DNA of 64,000 bases from Bifidobacterium gallicum DSM 20093 = LMG 11596 (GTDB lineage: Bacteria > Actinomycetota > Actinomycetes > Actinomycetales > Bifidobacteriaceae): contig NZ_JGYW01000002.1 in assembly GCF_000741205.1 (NCBI RefSeq), positions 124,001 through 188,000 on the forward strand, given 5' to 3'. The notes beneath the pieces were generated by a model, which saw only the letters and a list, made by a program, of their open reading frames with translations, was not told the origin of the DNA and searched no databases. How positions within the stretch are numbered: position 1 is the first letter of the stretch; every line of letters starts with the position of its first letter. Of the stretch, positions 36,413 through 46,481 are shown piece after piece. The position numbers and the translations under genes were made by a program.

Positions 36413-37820
36413 GCACATTATCATGACACAGACGAATGACGTGGCCATAACGTTTCAGCACATACCCTGCAGGCAACTGCACCCCCCGAGATTGTTGGTT
36501 TTCTATGAGGTTCAAGGCCGCCGTCACGTGCACGGCGGAAGCGCGAATGTTTAATTGCGCAAAGACTCGTGCAAGAACTCGCCTACGCAATGCGGGATGT
36601 GCCTCCAACAGCACGTCGCGATCAATCAGCGCGAGGGTTGTGCCGCTATCTGTCGCAACATCAGAAATACCATCAGCATTATCAACGCTCTGCGCACCGA
36701 ACGAGACGGCCTGCTCGTAAACGAGCGCCGCCTGCTCCTGTAGAAAATCAACATCGTCACGATTCGCTGCCGCGAAGGAAGCAAGACGTGACACCATGTC
36801 GCCTCCCGTAAACCGGCTCAGCTGTGGCAGCAGAAGCTGTCTGATCCGCGAGCGCAACGGCAGGTGCACGGCTGATCGAGCACGCCCCTGCGCCTTTTCC
36901 TGATTGGTCCGCCCTTGCTTTTCTCTCTTTTCTTCCCCGCACGTAACGCAGTTATCTAACGTGCGGGAAGACGGGGGGAACGGGGGGCGCGAGGTGCGCT
37001 GTGCTGTTGCATAGTCCGTCACACAGTCAGTTCCATGGCTCGTTCCATGGCTCGTTCCATGGCCCGCAGACGGCTGGGAGGAGTCAGAAGAGACCGAAGA
37101 TGCGTGCTGGGACGATTCATCCGACGTGTCCGTCTCACCGCAAGCGTTACGCGCGCTCAGAAACTCGCCGTTCGTAGGATCATCCCAAAACTCGAGTCCC
37201 AGCGATTCGCAGATTTGCGTGGTGTCTGCGCGCGTCAGATCAAGTAGGGGACGCAGCAAAGCAACGTCCGCAATTTGCGTGCGCTCAGGCATGCCGGCCA
37301 TGCCGTCCAACCCACCCGACGTCAGCAGGTTGATGAGCACGGTTTCCGCCTGATCATTGCGCGTATGGGCAAGCAACACAGCCTCGGCGCCAGTCCGGCC
37401 GGCCACCCGAGTGATCGTCTCATACCTCATCTGACGGGCCGCAGCCTCGGAACCGCGTTGGCGCATCGTTTGCGGGTCCAGCACGATACGTTCCACGATG
37501 ACTGGCTCGAGCCCCAGATCGGCGCACTGTTTAGCAGCGCGAGCAGCAACTTCCGCAGACCCCTGCTGCATGCTGTGGTCCACAATCACCGCGCCGCACC
37601 GCAGTCCCCACGAAGTACAGACCGTGCGCGCCGCCGCTGCCAACGCGAGCGAGTCGCGGCCTCCTGAACAGGCGACAAGGATGAGCGGAGCGTCTTTGTT
37701 GACCTGATGCTCGCCGTGCGTACGAAACCGCTCGTCCCAGCCGTTCAAGGTCGCGTCAAACCGTGTCAGCGATTTACGAACGGCTCCGATTGCCAGTTTC
37801 ATTGGCGCGCTATAGACCAT
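36375..37820 (-). CDS. tilS: tRNA(Ile)-lysidine synthetase with large insertion
   Basis: TilS modifies the CAU anticodon of tRNA-Ile with lysine and is essential. The PP-loop motif CSGGRDS (residues 51-57) and the LAHTRNDQAET segment are intact, as is WDDPTN near 212-217. In ordinary family members the arginine-rich segment (here RSRIRQLLLPQL, from 323) follows DPTN after about 8-10 residues; here about 100 residues intervene. That insertion is Ser/Thr/His-rich, contains a 12-bp tandem (GTSH repeated) and, at about residues 285-295, a translated palindromic repeat. ATG 37820 has AAGGAG. It is upstream of, and overlaps, hpt. Confidence 0.9.
   Translation of the reverse strand: MVYSAPMKLAIGAVRKSLTRFDATLNGWDERFRTHGEHQVNKDAPLILVACSGGRDSLALAAAARTVCTSWGLRCGAVIVDHSMQQGSAEVAARAAKQCADLGLEPVIVERIVLDPQTMRQRGSEAAARQMRYETITRVAGRTGAEAVLLAHTRNDQAETVLINLLTSGGLDGMAGMPERTQIADVALLRPLLDLTRADTTQICESLGLEFWDDPTNGEFLSARNACGETDTSDESSQHASSVSSDSSQPSAGHGTSHGTSHGTDCVTDYATAQRTSRPPFPPSSRTLDNCVTCGEEKREKQGRTNQEKAQGRARSAVHLPLRSRIRQLLLPQLSRFTGGDMVSRLASFAAANRDDVDFLQEQAALVYEQAVSFGAQSVDNADGISDVATDSGTTLALIDRDVLLEAHPALRRRVLARVFAQLNIRASAVHVTAALNLIENQQSRGVQLPAGYVLKRYGHVIRLCHDNVHANRGYSGKHRS
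36936..36967. repeat. Palindromic repeat inside tilS
   Basis: A copy with left arm CCCGCACGTAA and right arm TAACGTGCGGG (one mismatch), read in frame on the minus strand as SSRTLDNCVTCG. The translation frame differs from the one used by the copy inside the GH43 gene. Confidence 0.9.
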
Positions 37821-38373
37821 TGGGGCTCCTTCCAGCGACCATCCTAAGTCAAGGTCTCCTCTCCCCTTTCGTTCTCATTTCCAGATTCCGCTCCCCTTCT
37901 TTCCCGCACGTAACGCAACTAGCTTACGTACGGGATGATGGCGCGGAAGAATAGGGGAAACGCTGTATCGATATTTATTACAACCATCTTCACCGCACGT
38001 AAGGCAGTTGCGTTACGTGCGGGATACTATGGCGACATAGATGTATCGACAGTTGTTGCACCCACCCCCTCCCGCACGTAACGTAACTGGCTTACGTGCG
38101 GGAGGGGGAAAGCAAGTAAGTTGGGAACTGTTCTCAATTTCTATGATTGGAGGCTCCCCACGAGAAACGTAATATACCTGGCATCAAGGGCACGGCCGTC
38201 CCCGTCACTCACCCTTCCCGCACGTAACGCAACTGGTTTACGTGCGGGAAGGAAACAAGAGGAGGGACGCAAGCCGACCAGCAATACACAATGCAGTTGA
38301 TAGACAGCCATCAAGGAGGCCCTACCAAGTAAGCCCCCTCCAAGGAGCTCCCCCAAACCGCCCGCTTGCATGC
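37821..38373. repeat. Intergenic cluster of four palindromic repeats
   Basis: Copies lie at 37903-37934, 37993-38022, 38071-38102 and 38217-38248. The third is extended by CCCCCT/AGGGGG flanks (38065-38108). The second has the opposite centre orientation to the others. No gene is visible. Confidence 0.85.
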
Positions 38374-39900
38374 TTAGAGCCGTGCCAGCGACGCGGCGAA
38401 ACGGTCGACGGCTTCCTTGGCCGCGTCCATATCTTGAGGATTGTTGACGACCACGCTAAACGCGACTACTCCGCCCTGCTCCCGCGAAATATTCCCCGTC
38501 AGCGACGTGACCGTGCCAAGCGAGCCGGTTTTCAGCCGCATCAGACCCGCGGCTTTCGTATCAGCAAGACGCAGCGTGACTGTGCCGTTCAGCCCTGCGA
38601 CAGCCAATCCTTCCGCAGCGGCGACAGCCCCACCGACCTGCAGATTGCGCGCCTGCACGGTGACCAGCGTACGCACGCTGACGCGGCTGCCAGGCGAGAG
38701 ACCAGAACAGTCCGCCATTATCAAGCCGTCCGTAGGGACACCGAGCGAGGCTACCACTGATTGCACAGTCGAACGCGCCCCGTCCGGCGTGTTGGGTGCG
38801 TGTTCGTGCAATGCCAGCAAACGTCCGAATTCTTCCGCCAACGTGTTGTCTGAGTGGCGCAGCATGAACATCATGACGGCGCTCAGCGGCGCGGATTCGA
38901 CTTGCGCAATCGGCTGCGTGCCAGTTTCAGTCGTTTCATTGCCGTTCTTGACGCTGATACCCTGCGCGTTCAGCGCCGTACGGAACGTCGCCACCGCATC
39001 GGCCGCCGGATGCTGCGACAGCTGCGGGTAATCATGGAACACGTCCGGATTGGCGAGCGCGCCAGCACGCTGCCGTCCGCCATCCACGGCCATCGAGGAA
39101 ACCGCCGTGTAGTACAGCTGCATTTCACCCGACATGTCAAGGTTGGCTGGGTATCGATCCTTGCCGAACAGCGAGTCATCGTAGTCGAGTGTCACTGCTG
39201 AGATACCGCGAGATTTGAGCGCGACCGCTGTCTGGCGCGCGAGTGTGCCCAGTCCCGCACGTCCGTTGATATGGTTGGGGTCGCTTTGCCCGGCTCCCAG
39301 CAGCATGTCACCGTTGCCTTTGAGCACGATACGCTGGTCACTGTCGTTCTGGTGCAGAAACACTTGCGTCGCCAGCGTCGAACCCATGTTGAGCTTGGAT
39401 GCCGCGGCCAACGCCGTCACTGTTTTGAGCGTGGACGCCGGTTCACGCACCGTGTCCGGCTCATGGGCGCCCACAATTGTGCCGTCCGCCTGCGCCACCG
39501 CCACAGACGTATCACGTCCCAGACCGTTCGCGCCCATCAGTTCATCAACGAGCGCTTGCGCACGCTGAGCATCCACCGGTTTCGTCGTATCGGCATTTTT
39601 TATGATTTCCGCGGCACCGATACTATAGGCGACCTTCTCATACTCGGGTTGTTGCGCCACGTTCACGGTCAAAGGTCCTGGAAGCACATCGCTCACATCA
39701 CCAATGACATATCCCACACACAATCCCAGCGTCACCAGGGCAGACAGTATGACAAGCGCCATACGGCGATGCCGCAGATGGGCGGTCATCGCCGGTATGG
39801 AACGATTCTCAAGCTGCGCGCCGCCCTCATGATCGACAGTGGCAGCACTCTGCTCATGAGACTGCGTTTCGGGAAGGCGCTCTTCATGGTTCGCCGCCAT
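38374..39900 (-). CDS. dacB: D-alanyl-D-alanine carboxypeptidase (PBP4/S13 type)
   Basis: A 508-residue penicillin-binding protein of peptidase family S13, trimming peptidoglycan stem peptides. A single membrane anchor (about residues 42-65, ALVILSALVTLGLCVGYVIG) precedes the extracellular domain. The three active-site motifs are visible: STLK in REPASTLKTVTAL, SDN in RHSDNTLAEEFG, and KTG in LKTGSLG. ATG 39900 follows GGGGAGG. It lies at the head of the dacB-tilS-hpt-ftsH cluster known from related genomes. Confidence 0.92.
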   Translation of the reverse strand: MAANHEERLPETQSHEQSAATVDHEGGAQLENRSIPAMTAHLRHRRMALVILSALVTLGLCVGYVIGDVSDVLPGPLTVNVAQQPEYEKVAYSIGAAEIIKNADTTKPVDAQRAQALVDELMGANGLGRDTSVAVAQADGTIVGAHEPDTVREPASTLKTVTALAAASKLNMGSTLATQVFLHQNDSDQRIVLKGNGDMLLGAGQSDPNHINGRAGLGTLARQTAVALKSRGISAVTLDYDDSLFGKDRYPANLDMSGEMQLYYTAVSSMAVDGGRQRAGALANPDVFHDYPQLSQHPAADAVATFRTALNAQGISVKNGNETTETGTQPIAQVESAPLSAVMMFMLRHSDNTLAEEFGRLLALHEHAPNTPDGARSTVQSVVASLGVPTDGLIMADCSGLSPGSRVSVRTLVTVQARNLQVGGAVAAAEGLAVAGLNGTVTLRLADTKAAGLMRLKTGSLGTVTSLTGNISREQGGVVAFSVVVNNPQDMDAAKEAVDRFAASLARL

Positions 39901-39981
39901 GATGCCTCCCCTCACTCATGTCACTCATGCGCTACTCATGCAACCTTGGGCGAGCATACGCGACCGCGCTCAAGGTGACGT

Positions 39982-41610
39982 TTATTTCTGCAGCGAGGCA
40001 AAATCCTCCAACGTGTGCAAGATTTTCAACTCGCGAGCATCGAACATTCTAGCGCCCAACCATGTACCGAGCACGAGGATGCCGATGCCATTGAGCAACG
40101 CGACTGAGGAAATGATTAACGCCCATGCCTGCCAGTGCATCAGCATGGCGATGATTGCCACGGCGATTGTAGGCACCATCGCAACCAGAGCAATCAACAT
40201 ATACAAAAACGGGAAGAACCCTTGTGCTGCGGCACGTCCTTGCGGAGAGGAGAACGGCTTGTCGATGGAGGCGACGGGATAGAGGAACACGGTCGAAAAC
40301 CATTCGGCGACACCCAGTGCGGCGAGCGCGGTGGCGAAACCGCTGAGCGTGAACGTCAATCCCAGTGCGATGCCGTCGGCACTCTTCCAATCACCCGTCA
40401 CGAGGAACGTGGCGATGCCCATGAGCACATACAGGACGGCAAGAATGACGAGATAGAGCCGCACGCGGCCGACACGATCCTGCTTTCCGGAAGTGCCCGT
40501 GATGACCTCCATGGCGAAACCGCGACCATCATACGGGAAACTATTGCTTTCCGGCATGCATAATATCCAACCAATCCAAATTAATGATTGCCAAACTATC
40601 ACAGAAAAACCGTGCGATTCGAGCGCAAAAATGGCGATGAACAACACAGGGAACACAAACAGCATGCCTTGACGCGGGTCACGGCGCAACTGCGTGGCGG
40701 CGCGGGCGGTAATCGCGCCTGACGGGGAGTCTGGCACGTGCGCGAACATGCCGATACCTTTGGCGGTCTTGTAGCCTTGCGTCGGGTCGGTCAGCAAACG
40801 CTCGCGGCGGATGCACCATACCGACACCAGGAAACACAAGCAGGAGAATGCTGCGGCGATGACAATGCGCACAATCCACGCGCCCCATCTGCCGGCCTGG
40901 GCGTCGAACGGCAATTCAAATAGCGAGCCGAGCGGCAGCCAGCCCAGCACATTGGTGAGGTGTTCCACATCCGACATGCGCACGGACAGCGTGTCTTCGT
41001 TGTTCAGCACGATGCCGGGGATTTGGGCGCTCACCACAACGGCCAACGTCAATATCACATAGAAGAGGTTTCGTCCACGCTGGGAACGCACGAGCGTCGT
41101 GGACAGCGACAGCACGGCTTTACACATGCACATGAGCGTAATGATGACGAGCGGGGCCGCAATACAACCGCTGATGACCGCACCGGCACCCATCCAACGG
41201 TACCCAGGCGCCCAACACAACAACAGCAACATGCCCATGATCGCCGGCAATCCGCAGACACCGGCGACAGTGAGTCCCAGTTGCAAACGCGAGTCCGGAA
41301 TACCGTATATTTCGAACTTTTTCAAGTTCATGCTGGAGCCCTCGCCGAGCAGCATGATTTGCAGCAACGCAACCAGCAAAAGCACGAACGTGCCACCGCA
41401 GACCATAACAATGCGCACAACTTGCGTCCATGTTGCGTCGTCACCGGCAAGACGCGGACCATTGCCCAAGATGAGGCCAGCCAGCAGCGCGCCGGCAACG
41501 CAGCTCAATCCCGCTACGGCGGCCAACACATAGGCGACAATCTGCCAAGGGGATGTCGAAAACCCGCGTAACGTCAATGCCCAGCGCAAGCGCGTCAATG
41601 TGGCGATCAT
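39982..41610 (-). CDS. ABC transporter permease (ABC-2 type)
   Basis: A 542-residue integral membrane protein with about 12 hydrophobic segments. It is translationally coupled to the ATPase gene (ATGA overlap at 41607-41610, with GGAGG inside the upstream gene). Together they form an exporter whose substrate cannot be told from sequence; such pairs often move lipids, peptides or antibiotics. The N-terminal half contains MNLKKFEIYGI, typical of actinobacterial ABC-2-like permeases. Confidence 0.8.
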   Translation of the reverse strand: MIATLTRLRWALTLRGFSTSPWQIVAYVLAAVAGLSCVAGALLAGLILGNGPRLAGDDATWTQVVRIVMVCGGTFVLLLVALLQIMLLGEGSSMNLKKFEIYGIPDSRLQLGLTVAGVCGLPAIMGMLLLLCWAPGYRWMGAGAVISGCIAAPLVIITLMCMCKAVLSLSTTLVRSQRGRNLFYVILTLAVVVSAQIPGIVLNNEDTLSVRMSDVEHLTNVLGWLPLGSLFELPFDAQAGRWGAWIVRIVIAAAFSCLCFLVSVWCIRRERLLTDPTQGYKTAKGIGMFAHVPDSPSGAITARAATQLRRDPRQGMLFVFPVLFIAIFALESHGFSVIVWQSLIWIGWILCMPESNSFPYDGRGFAMEVITGTSGKQDRVGRVRLYLVILAVLYVLMGIATFLVTGDWKSADGIALGLTFTLSGFATALAALGVAEWFSTVFLYPVASIDKPFSSPQGRAAAQGFFPFLYMLIALVAMVPTIAVAIIAMLMHWQAWALIISSVALLNGIGILVLGTWLGARMFDARELKILHTLEDFASLQK

Positions 41611-42635
41611 CGCTCGCCTCCGTTCAACGAGCCGGAAGAAGAAGTGGCCGGAGAAGCCGGGAAGGCGGCCGCGCCGGATTCGATTCCGGAAACGGTATCT
41701 ACCGTATTTGCGGAATCGTCGCCGCCGTCAAGCCAACTCAAATGCGCCGCACCGTGACGTCCTCCAACGAGCTGCAGGAACCGTTCTTCCAAATCTTCAC
41801 CGGCAGCCACCTGGTCAACCGTGCCGGCCGCAGCCACTTGGCCATGATTAATGACGGCGACATGCGTACACATGCGTTCCACCATCGCCATGACGTGCGA
41901 CGAGATGATGACCGTGCCACCCGTAGCCACATATTCCTGCAAAATATCTTTGATATTGGCACTCGAAATCGGGTCCACGGCTTCAAACGGCTCATCGAGC
42001 ACCAGAATGCGAGGACTATGAATCATAGCGGTCGCCAAACAAATCTTTTTAGTCATACCAGCTGAATAATCAGACACGGATTTATTGGCCGCTTCCGTCA
42101 AATCGAATGCTGACAGTAAATCGTTGGCGCGCTTGACCACTTCAGCGCGCGGCAGCCCGCGCAACATGCCCGCATAAGTCAGCAACTGCATGCCGCTGAG
42201 CAAATCAAAAATCTGGTCAGGCTGCGGCATCAGGCCGATTTCATGCTTGGCACGATTCACGTCGCTCCACACATCGTTGCCCAGAATCATGGCCGAACCC
42301 GCATCAGGCTTGAGCAAGCCCGTCATCATGCTGATCGTAGTGGTTTTGCCGGCGCCGTTAGGGCCGACCAAACCATAGAACGAACCCACAGGGATATCCA
42401 GCGACAGGTTATTGACCGCCACTTTCTGCCCGAACTGCTTGAACAGGCCGCGCAAAGAAACAGCCGCGTCCGGATTGCCAGGTGCAGCAGACGGAAAGGC
42501 CGGCATCGGGCGCGTCGGCGCTTGGGATGGCTCGGCGGGCTGGGTAGCCTGAATCGGACGAGCCGGTTGGGTCGGATGATTGGATTGCATGCTCGGTGCC
42601 GTTGAACCATTCGGCAAGGGGGTATTACTTGTCAT
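41607..42635 (-). CDS. ABC transporter ATP-binding protein
   Basis: About 342 residues. A Pro/Thr/Gln-rich N-terminal extension of about 55 residues precedes a DrrA/CcmA-like ATPase: Walker A GPNGAGKTT, Q-loop MPQPDQIFDLL, signature DYSAGMTKKI (a degenerate LSGGQ) and Walker B ILVLDEPFEAVDP, followed by the H-loop SSHVMA. A Gly/Ser-rich tail follows. ATG 42635 has AAGGTGG. It energises the permease encoded by the overlapping gene. Confidence 0.9.
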   Translation of the reverse strand: MTSNTPLPNGSTAPSMQSNHPTQPARPIQATQPAEPSQAPTRPMPAFPSAAPGNPDAAVSLRGLFKQFGQKVAVNNLSLDIPVGSFYGLVGPNGAGKTTTISMMTGLLKPDAGSAMILGNDVWSDVNRAKHEIGLMPQPDQIFDLLSGMQLLTYAGMLRGLPRAEVVKRANDLLSAFDLTEAANKSVSDYSAGMTKKICLATAMIHSPRILVLDEPFEAVDPISSANIKDILQEYVATGGTVIISSHVMAMVERMCTHVAVINHGQVAAAGTVDQVAAGEDLEERFLQLVGGRHGAAHLSWLDGGDDSANTVDTVSGIESGAAAFPASPATSSSGSLNGGER

Positions 42636-43426
42636 ACTTATCCACCTTACCGGCTCAGTGCCGCGCCACACTCATGACAAAAGTAATAGACCATATCCCC
42701 CCCTTCCGTTATTGTGTTCCACCCACTCAAACCATTCATATTTGCGACCATTTCAAACACCTTCAAACACCGCACCCGCTCGTCACCCCGGCGTGTCGAA
42801 CACAATCACCCCCCTCAGCTCCTCCTGACCGCCCCACCCCAGCGCTCTCTCTACCCACCCCTCTCTATCTCCACCACTAGAATCCGCCACATCCGCCTTC
42901 CCACACCATCCCTCCTCTTTCACCTTCCCGCACGTAAGCTAGTTGCCTTACGTGCGGGGAAGAAATCGCCGGGAGCGCAGAAATTGCTGATATCCCTGTC
43001 GTATCGCGCAGCACGGTAACAGCCGGGATTGCAGATCCTTCAGGTGGCTCAGCGGACCGCTCGGTCTACTAGGAAACCCTGCCGCTCGTTCCTCCCTTTA
43101 TTATTTCCCCTTCCTCCCCTTTCTTCCACCCCAGCCCGCACGTAAGGCAACTGTCTTACGTGCGGGAGGAAAAAGGCACACATTCATCAAGATTCAAGGA
43201 CGCCCCAAACGCGTTCTTATGCCCGTCCTTACGCAGAACAGACCCCGCTCTCTTTCCACACGTAACGTAACTGGCTTACGTGCGGGAAGAAACGAAAGAC
43301 AACGTCCATAAAGATTCCGGAATATCCCGCAAACTTAATAATTATTTCCGCTATTGCGCCGCACGAACCCCACCCCACCATCCCGCACGTAACGTAACTG
43401 GCTTACGTGCGGGAGGAAGCGAAGGG

Positions 43427-43441
43427 TGAGAATGATTCCCA
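43427..43441. promoter_or_regulatory. Zur/Fur-like box
   Basis: TGAGAATGATTCCCA, 14 bp after the palindromic repeat at 43382-43413. Confidence 0.3.
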
Positions 43442-43590
43442 TTGCCACACAACCTTAGGCAGCATTAGGCAACCTTAGGCAACCCCAGACAGTCCCAGGC
43501 GGCTCCACCCCACCAGCATCCGGCAGACATCGCGCCCAACCCTACCGCGCACGTAACGTAACTGGCTTACGTGCGGGATAAGTAGAAGCG

Positions 43591-43605
43591 TGAGAACGAT
43601 TCCCA
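43591..43605. promoter_or_regulatory. Zur/Fur-like box
   Basis: TGAGAACGATTCCCA, 14 bp after the palindromic repeat ending at 43577. Sequence and spacing repeat those of the box at 43427-43441. Confidence 0.3.
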
Positions 43606-43831
43606 TTACCGCGCAGCTTCAGCAAGATTCTCTCAACTGCCTCTATTTGTTACCCAACTAGCCCCCATCCCGCACGTAACGCAACTAGCTTACGTGCGGG
43701 ATAGAGGATGATCAGGAGGTGAGATAGTTCGTTGGGGTATGCGCGCAATTGCTAGCATGAATGGCCATTGCACACGGTCAACGACGGCCCGTGCCATAAC
43801 GCGTCAGAGACGAGCGCAGAAAGGCTTCATC

Positions 43832-44992
43832 GTGACTGACCAGAACAATGTCAACAATCCGCAGCAGCCGTCATATGGCAATCCACAGCCTGGCGACGAA
43901 TCGGCGCCAGCTTATCCTGCGCCAACCACGGCCGGACAGGATGACGTGGTTTCCGGACCGTCATACCCGACCACATCTACACAAGATGGCAGCGTTTCCG
44001 GACCGACTTACCCCACCATGACTGGGCAAAATAGCGGCACTTCGGAATCGACATACCCCACCACACCCGCACAAGATGGCAGCGTTTCCGGACCGACGTA
44101 TCCGACTACGCCCATTCCAACCATTCCTCAATCCCAAGCATCAACATCAACGTCGCCATATCAGGCCCCAACGCAGCCACCGTATCCCTCTGACAACCAG
44201 ACGTCAGTTCTTGGGACTCCTGGAGCTTACGGGGACAATGCTCCCACAACAGCCATGCCAGCTTCACCGTACCAGGTCAAGATGCCAGCACAACCGCAGT
44301 ATCCTGCGGATCAGCCGACGACAGCGCTGCCACCGGTATCATCCACGATGCCCGCGGCGTACCCGCCTCAACAAAGGTTACCGCAAGGACCACAAGACCC
44401 TGGCAACAAGAAGAAGCTGTCTCCTGCCGCAATTGTTGGTATTGTGGCCGGCGCGCTGGTACTCATCGCTCTTGTTGTGTGGGGCATAGTGTCAATCACG
44501 CATCGTCAAGACACACCGACTGCTTCTACGACGTCCACATCCCAAGCCACCCCATCGCCATCAGATCACAGCAAAGATAACGGCAAAGACAAAGACACCG
44601 ATGACTTGGCAGATGAGCTCGATGAAGATCTTGATGATTTCAGCGATCTTGACGATTCCAATGCCACGCGCATTCCACAAGGTGAGAGCCTCGAAGAATT
44701 CCTGACGAGCACAGGGTCGCTTGACATGCTGCGCGAATCCATTGAAAGCCAGTCGAATGAGAATGCGTCCGGCACGGTGCGCGTGCAAGGCGACACGTTG
44801 ATTATTGAGTTCCGTTTGAAAACGATCCGTGGGGACGCCGCCAAGGAAGTTGCAAAAGCCGATGTGTTTGATGACGACGATTCGATTCGAGAACAGCTGG
44901 AAAGCTTGCATGAGTACTTCCCGAATGCAGCAATCAAGGTGGTCGTCTATGACGCTGACGGCGCGACAGTATTGGAGCGGACCTACGAGTAA
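43832..44992 (+). CDS. DUF4854-like single-pass membrane protein
   Basis: A 386-residue protein of unknown function. The N-terminal 200 residues are Pro/Thr/Gln/Tyr-rich, with four imperfect repeats of an SGPTYPTT...QDGSV unit (about residues 40-100). One membrane helix (AAIVGIVAGALVLIALVVWG) follows a KKK stop. An acidic stretch (DDLADELDEDLDDFSDLDD) leads to a C-terminal domain (about 300-386) resembling DUF4854. The likely topology is cytoplasmic N-terminus and outside C-terminus. GTG 43832 with AGAAAGG is preferred; an ATG at 43739 lacks a ribosome-binding site. Confidence 0.7.
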   Translation: MTDQNNVNNPQQPSYGNPQPGDESAPAYPAPTTAGQDDVVSGPSYPTTSTQDGSVSGPTYPTMTGQNSGTSESTYPTTPAQDGSVSGPTYPTTPIPTIPQSQASTSTSPYQAPTQPPYPSDNQTSVLGTPGAYGDNAPTTAMPASPYQVKMPAQPQYPADQPTTALPPVSSTMPAAYPPQQRLPQGPQDPGNKKKLSPAAIVGIVAGALVLIALVVWGIVSITHRQDTPTASTTSTSQATPSPSDHSKDNGKDKDTDDLADELDEDLDDFSDLDDSNATRIPQGESLEEFLTSTGSLDMLRESIESQSNENASGTVRVQGDTLIIEFRLKTIRGDAAKEVAKADVFDDDDSIREQLESLHEYFPNAAIKVVVYDADGATVLERTYE

Positions 44993-45052
44993 TCCGTCTC
45001 GACGCTGACCTCATCACGTTGCCGGTGGGCAGCGGCACAGTTATTCATTAGC

Positions 45053-45086
45053 TGACTGTTCTGCGGAAATGGCCGCAGAACAGTCA
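45053..45086. terminator. Bidirectional hairpin between convergent genes
   Basis: A perfect 14-bp stem (TGACTGTTCTGCGG and its complement) with a 6-nt loop lies between the DUF4854-like gene and the glycosyltransferase gene. It has no clear T-run on either strand. Confidence 0.6.
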
Positions 45087-45113
45087 TACAACGTCACAGA
45101 TGCCACTGCGGCG

Positions 45114-46481
45114 TTACGCAGCGCTTGATTTCGCATCAAACGTTCGCGACGTCACAGCAGCCTTATCATCAACGCTCGTATCATCAAGGCTTCCAGCATG
45201 TTCGGGTGCCGCCGCAGATATCGCGACAGGCACCGTTGTGCCACCGTCATCCGGCTGGGACCCTTTATGCACAATCGGTTTCCACTGCGCCTTGCTGAAT
45301 ACTGCTTGGAATGAAATCGGCACATAGCTGAGCATATATATCGGGAAACTCAGCACGTAGGCCACAAGTTCGCGGTTCGTCGCACCAATCTGGTCACGCT
45401 CCACCACAATCGTCAACGCGGCCAATGCCATCATGAAAATGACCGACCAGATGATGCCGCTGGCCCAATTGACCAGCGAACCGAACTGGCTGGCCCACGA
45501 CACAAAACCGAATGCGGCGAACAATGCGCCCAAGCCAATGCGCAGCATGGCCAGCACGGTGAACGGACACAGCAGTAACGTAAAATCGATAGCCGAAAAA
45601 TCGCGTTCTGTTACGGCGCGACGGACCAACGGCATGCCGTAATAGCGGAACACTTGCAGGAATCCCTTGCTCCAGCGCAACCGCTGACGCCAACTCTGCG
45701 CGAATGTCGTCGGCTGTTCGTCATACAGAATGGCCGATCCCACATAGCCAATGCGGTCACCATGCAACACGGAATCCATCGTGAACTCAAGGTCTTCCGT
45801 AAGCAAATGGAATTTCCAACCTTTGTTGCGCCGCATCACCGACTGGGAAAACATGAATCCCGTGCCGCCCACATGGCATGAATTGCCGAGCATCATGCGC
45901 GACGCCGACAAGAATCGTGATTCACGGATGAACCACAACGCCGATCCCGACGACACCCAATTATCCGACAGGTTCACCGAGTTGCGGTAGCTTGTCAAAA
46001 TACGGAATCCCGCATGGAACGCTTTGTTCATCTCAGCGAAATAGTTGCGATCGAGACGGTTGTCGGCATCGAAAACGAAGAACGCATCGTACGGATCAGC
46101 TGCATGCGTGTCGATCATGTGGTTCAGCAAGTAGGTCAGCGCATACCCTTTGCCCACTTGTGTTTGGTCAAAACGTTCGACGACGTGACATCCCAACGCC
46201 CGCACCACTTCAGCCGTATTGTCGGTGCAGTTGTCGGCCACAAGCCAGATGTCAATCAGTTCCGCCGGGTACGACTGGTGCGTGATGTCGTGAATAAGAT
46301 TGCCGATGACTTGCGCTTCGTTGCGTGCTGAAATCAGCACGGCGTAACGCTTGTCGTACGCAGCGTCCGCAAATGGCTGGGGTTTGGCGAACAACGACAG
46401 CACGATGCACAGGCCCTGATAAACCATGCCCGCACCGCCCACGATGACCAACAGCACGTCCAGCACGTTTAGCAACGCCAT
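45114..46481 (-). CDS. Membrane family 2 glycosyltransferase
   Basis: A 455-residue processive-type GT2 enzyme. One N-terminal membrane segment precedes the catalytic domain with VADNCTDNT, FDADNRLD (metal-binding Asp), TEDLEF and QRLRWSKG (the Q/RxxRW motif of cellulose/chitin/hyaluronan synthase relatives). Three or four C-terminal membrane helices form the export channel. A polysaccharide product is likely, sugar unknown. Its ATG overlaps the stop of the AI-2E gene (TAATG). Confidence 0.88.
   Translation of the reverse strand: MALLNVLDVLLVIVGGAGMVYQGLCIVLSLFAKPQPFADAAYDKRYAVLISARNEAQVIGNLIHDITHQSYPAELIDIWLVADNCTDNTAEVVRALGCHVVERFDQTQVGKGYALTYLLNHMIDTHAADPYDAFFVFDADNRLDRNYFAEMNKAFHAGFRILTSYRNSVNLSDNWVSSGSALWFIRESRFLSASRMMLGNSCHVGGTGFMFSQSVMRRNKGWKFHLLTEDLEFTMDSVLHGDRIGYVGSAILYDEQPTTFAQSWRQRLRWSKGFLQVFRYYGMPLVRRAVTERDFSAIDFTLLLCPFTVLAMLRIGLGALFAAFGFVSWASQFGSLVNWASGIIWSVIFMMALAALTIVVERDQIGATNRELVAYVLSFPIYMLSYVPISFQAVFSKAQWKPIVHKGSQPDDGGTTVPVAISAAAPEHAGSLDDTSVDDKAAVTSRTFDAKSSAA

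Larger units (their letters stand above)
42636..43831. repeat. 1.2-kb divergent region with six palindromic repeats
   Basis: Copies lie at 42927-42958, 43135-43166, 43259-43286 (left arm shortened), 43382-43413, 43545-43577 and 43669-43700. Two metalloregulator-like boxes follow copies, at 43427-43441 and 43591-43605, and short caggc/aggca tandem motifs lie at about 43450-43500. No gene is visible. Confidence 0.85.
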
